DNA from: Bacillota bacterium
GTDB taxonomy: Bacteria; Bacillota; Clostridia; Acetivibrionales; JAKOSZ01
Reading direction: 5' to 3'
DNA length: 8,603 nucleotides
NCBI GenBank assembly: GCA_029776555.1
Contig: JAKOSZ010000278.1
Span: 1 to 8,603, forward strand
Under the pieces are notes generated by a model. The model was not told the DNA's origin. It made no database searches and was given only the letters and a program-made list of their open reading frames with translations. This document shows positions 5,704 through 8,603 of this stretch, piece after piece. Numbering within the stretch: the stretch's first letter is position 1; each line of letters begins with the position of its first letter. The position numbers were made by a program, and so were the translations under genes.

Positions 5704-6007
5704 AGCTCTCACCGTACTCCCTGTCAACATATCCCACGAAGACCAGTATTTCAGCAATCACGTCATAGAGGACCTCGGGAATTTCATCGCCTATGTTGAG
5801 GAGGGACAGGGCTTCCGCAGTCTCTTCGTCCTCATAAACGGGAATCCGGTGACGCCGGGCGGTTTGGACAATCCTTTCCGCCGTTTCACCCCGGCCCGCC
5901 GCAATTACCCTGGGGGCGCCGTCCATTTCAGGAGAGTATTTCAGCGCGGCAGCCTTTTTTATTTTCTTCCCGGCCTTCGGCCTTTCTTTACCCGTTAAAT
6001 CCTGCAA
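5684..6007 (-). CDS. ylqH: Stand-alone FlhB C-terminal domain protein (YlqH-like)
   Basis: This 107-residue soluble protein corresponds to the cytoplasmic C-terminal domain of the flagellar/type III export switch protein FlhB, without its membrane part. After a basic N-terminus (residues 1-19), residues about 20-95 follow the FlhB pattern: AALKYSPEMDGAPRVIAAG, then AERIVQTARRHRIPVYED and GDEIPEVLYDVIAEIL. The NPTH autocleavage motif is absent, so the protein begins about where cleaved FlhB would. The start is TTG at 6007, with GGAGGGG at 6015-6021 seven nt upstream, and overlaps the end of the FliK-like gene by 13 bp. B. subtilis carries ylqH in the same place; its function is not established. 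Its pairing with a FliK-like protein mirrors the FliK-FlhB interaction that switches flagellar export specificity (inference). Confidence 0.88.
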   Translation of the reverse strand: MQDLTGKERPKAGKKIKKAAALKYSPEMDGAPRVIAAGRGETAERIVQTARRHRIPVYEDEETAEALSLLNIGDEIPEVLYDVIAEILVFVGYVDREYGESYGGNQG

Positions 6008-7734
6008 TCCACAACCCCTCCTTTGCCCGGAACGGTCTCACCGAAAACTTCCAAGGCCTTCAGCAGGGTGACCTTCTCACCGGCGGCCTTGAACCACATG
6101 CCCGCCAGGGTGAATCCCCTCTCGGACAAAGCCTTTGACAGCACATGCCGGTGTCTTTTCAAAAACTCAACCGCCTTCTCATCCCTGGCCCGCATGTTTA
6201 TCGTAAGTTTCTTTCCCGCTATTTCCACCAGGGACTCCACAGCGCCCAGGTTTAAGGTATCAAGGGATATTAAAAGGGTGACCCGGTCCGGGTCCGACTG
6301 TTTTTTACGAAGCCTTCTTCCCAGCATGTAGAGCTCCAGAGTGGAGCTGTGCTCACCGTTTTTCACCGGCAGCTGCAGGTAGATAAAAGGGTCCCGCAGC
6401 CGGTTTATGGCCTTCAGGCTCAACTCCAGGAAGTCAACCAGCCTGTTGACCCTTTCGGCTAAAGGAGTGTCAAGAAGGGCAGCCGCCCTTTTTAAGAGGC
6501 CCAGCCTTTTTGCCATTTCAGGGCCTAAGTTTTGTACCTTTTCCCTGACCTCTTCCTTTGAAAGGGCTTCTTCCAAACTCTTAAGGTACAGGTCTTCAAA
6601 AAGGCCGTCCGGCTCTTGGCTTTTCAAGGCTTCATACGCCTTGTCCGCCGTTTCAAAAGCGGCCTTCCCCGACCCGGTCTTTTCTGCCGTAATCGCATGC
6701 TCAATGGCCTGCCTTATTACCTCCCTTTCCACAGGGCCTGTACTTGCAGCGGCCTGCCCTACCGCTTCCCTTCCCACCGGATCAGCATTCCCAATGACCT
6801 GTCTTAATGCTTCACTTTCCACCAGATCTGTATCTGCAACGGCCTGCCTTACCGCTTCTTCCACCGGACTCCCGTCCCCGGCGGCCTGCCCTGCTGCCCC
6901 GCTTCCCATCGGTTCCGTACTCCCGGCGGCCTGCCTCACTGCTTCGCCTCCCGTCGGACCTGTATCCCCGGCGGCCTGATTTATCCCTTCACCTTCTACC
7001 AAACCCGTACCCGCCTGGAGCTGTGGCCCTTCCTCAGCCATAACGGGGATTTCAGCTGCCTGGGGTCCAGAGACGTTATCAGGTCCGGCCTTTTTAATTT
7101 CGCCCCCTGAAATATCTTTCAGAAATTCAAAAAGGTGAGGCTCTTCTATTTCCAATAAAGCTTTATTTAACTCTTCCAGCTGGCTGTGGAGTTTATAACC
7201 CTGGGACTGGACTTTTTCCAGGGTGGAGATGATTTGGCTTTCGGCTTCAATTTTGTTCAGTACGAGAAGGGCTGCTTTTTCCGCCGTGATGTCCTCTTGG
7301 GCCTCAAGCAAAGCGAAGGCTTTTTGCAGGTATTCTTTCCTCATGGGGAAGCCTAGACTTTCAAGCCTTTTGGCAAAGGCTATATTCTCGTCACTGGGCT
7401 GGATGCCGGCTTTCAACAGCGCAATTACGGCCTGCCTGTTTCCCTCGGGCTGGGAGGGGATTACCCTGTCGGCCCTGGCTAAAACCCGGCCTTCCGAGAC
7501 GTCCTTCACCACCAGCTTTAAAAGCTCACCGGTCTTAACGTCCAGGCTGGCCTGAAGCAAGGCTTCAACTAAAGCCCCGTCGGGAAACCTGAGCAAAAGC
7601 AGGTCCGGCCTTACCTCCAGCACCAGCGCCTTGATTGAGTCTCCGGGCAGGTAACGCCCGGAAACCAAGCCTGAAGCAAGGCTTATGTCAAAACGGCTTC
7701 CAAGGGTTTCGGTCCCATTTACATGAGCGCTCAA
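5995..7734 (-). CDS. FliK-like protein (YlqG-type) with a tandem-repeat linker
   Basis: This 579-residue protein lies between rnhB and the FlhB-like gene, the position of ylqG in B. subtilis. Residues 1-240 include an apparent beta-rich segment (about 30-95) and a helical segment (about 100-210). Residues 243-347 are a low-complexity linker of seven units of about 15 residues with the core EAVRQAAG-TGPV. Residues about 360-445 are helical. Residues 447-565 resemble the FliK C-terminal (Flg_hook) domain, with FIYLQLPVKNGE, a LLISLDTLNLGAVE strand-turn and TINMRARDEKAVEFLKRH. No signal peptide or membrane helix is seen. In flagella, FliK measures hook length and flips FlhB specificity; here both partners are encoded away from any visible flagellar genes. 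The start is TTG at 7734, with AGAAGGTGA at 7741-7749 six nt upstream and an in-frame TGA at 7743-7741. It follows rnhB by 13 bp. Confidence 0.82.
   Translation of the reverse strand: MSAHVNGTETLGSRFDISLASGLVSGRYLPGDSIKALVLEVRPDLLLLRFPDGALVEALLQASLDVKTGELLKLVVKDVSEGRVLARADRVIPSQPEGNRQAVIALLKAGIQPSDENIAFAKRLESLGFPMRKEYLQKAFALLEAQEDITAEKAALLVLNKIEAESQIISTLEKVQSQGYKLHSQLEELNKALLEIEEPHLFEFLKDISGGEIKKAGPDNVSGPQAAEIPVMAEEGPQLQAGTGLVEGEGINQAAGDTGPTGGEAVRQAAGSTEPMGSGAAGQAAGDGSPVEEAVRQAVADTDLVESEALRQVIGNADPVGREAVGQAAASTGPVEREVIRQAIEHAITAEKTGSGKAAFETADKAYEALKSQEPDGLFEDLYLKSLEEALSKEEVREKVQNLGPEMAKRLGLLKRAAALLDTPLAERVNRLVDFLELSLKAINRLRDPFIYLQLPVKNGEHSSTLELYMLGRRLRKKQSDPDRVTLLISLDTLNLGAVESLVEIAGKKLTINMRARDEKAVEFLKRHRHVLSKALSERGFTLAGMWFKAAGEKVTLLKALEVFGETVPGKGGVVDCRI
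6706..7017 (-). repeat. Seven-unit 45-bp coding tandem repeat
   Basis: On the plus strand the marker GGCCTGCC or a close variant recurs at 6706, 6751, 6796, 6841, 6883, 6928 and 6973. The spacings are 45, 45, 45, 42, 45 and 45 bp. All changes keep the frame of the FliK-like protein, including the one 42-bp unit that loses a codon. Units have diverged in sequence, so the array is not freshly expanded. Confidence 0.9.
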
Positions 7735-7747
7735 AAGGCTTCACCTT

Positions 7748-8530
7748 CTAACCGTTAACAGGGTTAATCCTATTAGTAAAGCTCACTCTATGTATCGGAC
7801 AAAGGCCGTATTTTTTTATGGCTTCCACATGCTCCCTGGTTCCGTAACCCTTGTGCTTCCCAAAGCCGTACTGGGGATAAAGGGCGTCCATTTGGTCCAT
7901 TATCCTGTCCCTGGTCACTTTTGCGACGATGGAGGCCGCCGCGATGGATATGCTCAGGCTGTCGCCCTTGACTATGGAAAGCTGAGGAATGTCCATGTCT
8001 TCCAGCTTTTCGGCGTCTATGAGCAAAAGGTCCGGCCGCAGGCTGAGCCTTTCCAAGGCCAGCTTCATGGCCATCCTGGCGGCATTTAAAATATTAACCC
8101 GGTCAATGCACTTTTCATCCACTATGCCCACTGCGTAGGCCAGGGCCTTTTCGGTTATCAAATCGTAGAGCTTCTCTCTGGCTGGCGGAGTCAGCTTTTT
8201 TGAGTCGTTGAGCTTCTCAAGAAAAACCTCCCGGGGCAATATCACCGCTGCCGCCACCACAGGGCCTGCCAGAGGCCCCCTTCCGGCTTCGTCTATTCCG
8301 GCTATGAACCTGTGCCCCTGCAGGTAGGCCCTTTTTTCGTAACAGCTCATTTCTTCCAGGCGCCTTTTGTCCTCCTGGATTTGAAGCCGTCTCTTTTCCA
8401 GTTTGGCCGTAAGCCTTTTAATACCGGGCGCGTTTCCCTTCTCCAGGGCCGCAAGGTATGCAGCCGCCTCTTCAAGATCCATGCCTTTTATCTTCTCTTC
8501 AATTTCTTTCACACTGGTTTTAGAAGCCAT
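7748..8530 (-). CDS. rnhB: Ribonuclease HII
   Basis: This 260-residue cytoplasmic enzyme cleaves the RNA strand of RNA-DNA hybrids and incises at ribonucleotides misincorporated into DNA. The catalytic acids are visible: Asp80 and Glu81 in GIDEAGRGPLAGP, Asp172 in LLIDA and Asp190 in KGDSLSISIAAASIVAKVTRD. The C-terminal signature YGFGKHKGYGT (221-231) followed by CPIHRVSF is typical of type II enzymes. The 70-residue N-terminal helical extension, rich in Lys, Glu and Arg, is normal for Bacillota RNase HII (about 255 residues). The ATG at 8530 has GGAAGAG just upstream and overlaps the stop of the preceding rbgA frame by 11 bp, which indicates operon coupling. Confidence 0.98.
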   Translation of the reverse strand: MASKTSVKEIEEKIKGMDLEEAAAYLAALEKGNAPGIKRLTAKLEKRRLQIQEDKRRLEEMSCYEKRAYLQGHRFIAGIDEAGRGPLAGPVVAAAVILPREVFLEKLNDSKKLTPPAREKLYDLITEKALAYAVGIVDEKCIDRVNILNAARMAMKLALERLSLRPDLLLIDAEKLEDMDIPQLSIVKGDSLSISIAAASIVAKVTRDRIMDQMDALYPQYGFGKHKGYGTREHVEAIKKYGLCPIHRVSFTNRINPVNG

Positions 8531-8603
8531 CTTCTCTTCCGCCGGGGCTTCCCCTGGCCATATCCGGTGTCTCCAGGGTTATTCTCCCGATTTTTCCCTT
8601 CCT
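8520..8603 (-). CDS. rbgA: Ribosome biogenesis GTPase RbgA/YlqF (C-terminal end only)
   Basis: Only the last 27 codons and the TAA stop (8522-8520) are inside the window. The translated tail RKGKIGRITLETP resembles the end of RbgA/YlqF, where a GK(L/I)GR(I/F)(S/T)LE motif closes the protein; it is followed by about 14 less conserved residues. RbgA is a circularly permuted GTPase that helps late assembly of the 50S subunit. In Bacillota it directly precedes rnhB, and here it overlaps the rnhB start by 11 bp. The identification rests on a short tail plus gene order, so it is likely rather than certain. Confidence 0.72.
   Translation of the reverse strand, partial: RKGKIGRITLETPDMARGSPGGREDGF

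Noticed and set aside
6407..6979. 190-codon plus-strand open frame opposite the FliK-like gene
   Set aside because: It is the antisense shadow of the real gene: the same 45-bp periodicity gives a Ser/Pro/Ala-rich repeat with no ribosome binding site and no family motif.
6706..7017. CRISPR array
   Set aside because: The regular 45-bp period has no separate repeats and spacers; the whole unit repeats with divergence and keeps a coding frame.

Overview
The window looks like a chromosomal segment of a Gram-positive anaerobe, probably class Clostridia (Bacillota), with moderate to fairly high GC. The gene order rbgA end - rnhB - ylqG-like - ylqH-like - yraN matches the Bacillota housekeeping cluster downstream of rplS. 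Shine-Dalgarno sites are strong and purine-rich (GGAGG, AAGGTGA, GGGGG), and TTG or GTG starts are common (four genes). The genus cannot be read from the sequence; Desulfotomaculum/Pelotomaculum-type relatives are a guess from gene order and style.

Right part (8603 down to about 4115, minus strand): the last codons of the ribosome-assembly GTPase RbgA/YlqF, RNase HII, a stand-alone FliK-like protein with seven 15-residue tandem repeats, a stand-alone FlhB C-terminal domain protein, a YraN-family nuclease-like protein, and a zinc membrane dipeptidase. The first five genes are packed or overlapping and read as one operon. The dipeptidase follows after 62 bp with its own good ribosome binding site.

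Middle (about 3537 to 4285): a gene-poor divergent region of about 460 bp. It carries a near-consensus plus-strand promoter (TTGAAA, 17 bp, TATAAT), a weaker minus-strand promoter, and several inverted repeats. The plus promoter leads to a small, very hydrophobic three-helix membrane protein that seems to start at an ATA codon. The 3' end of this gene overlaps, antisense, exactly the part of the dipeptidase frame that lies beyond the conserved dipeptidase domain.

Left part (3536 down to 1, minus strand): an OmpR-type response regulator, a histidine kinase with almost no extracellular loop, an ABC ATPase of the LolD/MacB type, and the first 282 codons of an FtsX/MacB-like permease that runs off the window. 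A cluster of TGAC/GTCA half-sites lies between the kinase and the ATPase. This is a two-component system with its probable target transporter, the arrangement used in Bacillota for sensing and resisting cell-envelope stress or antimicrobial peptides. No rRNA, tRNA, CRISPR array or intact insertion sequence was seen.
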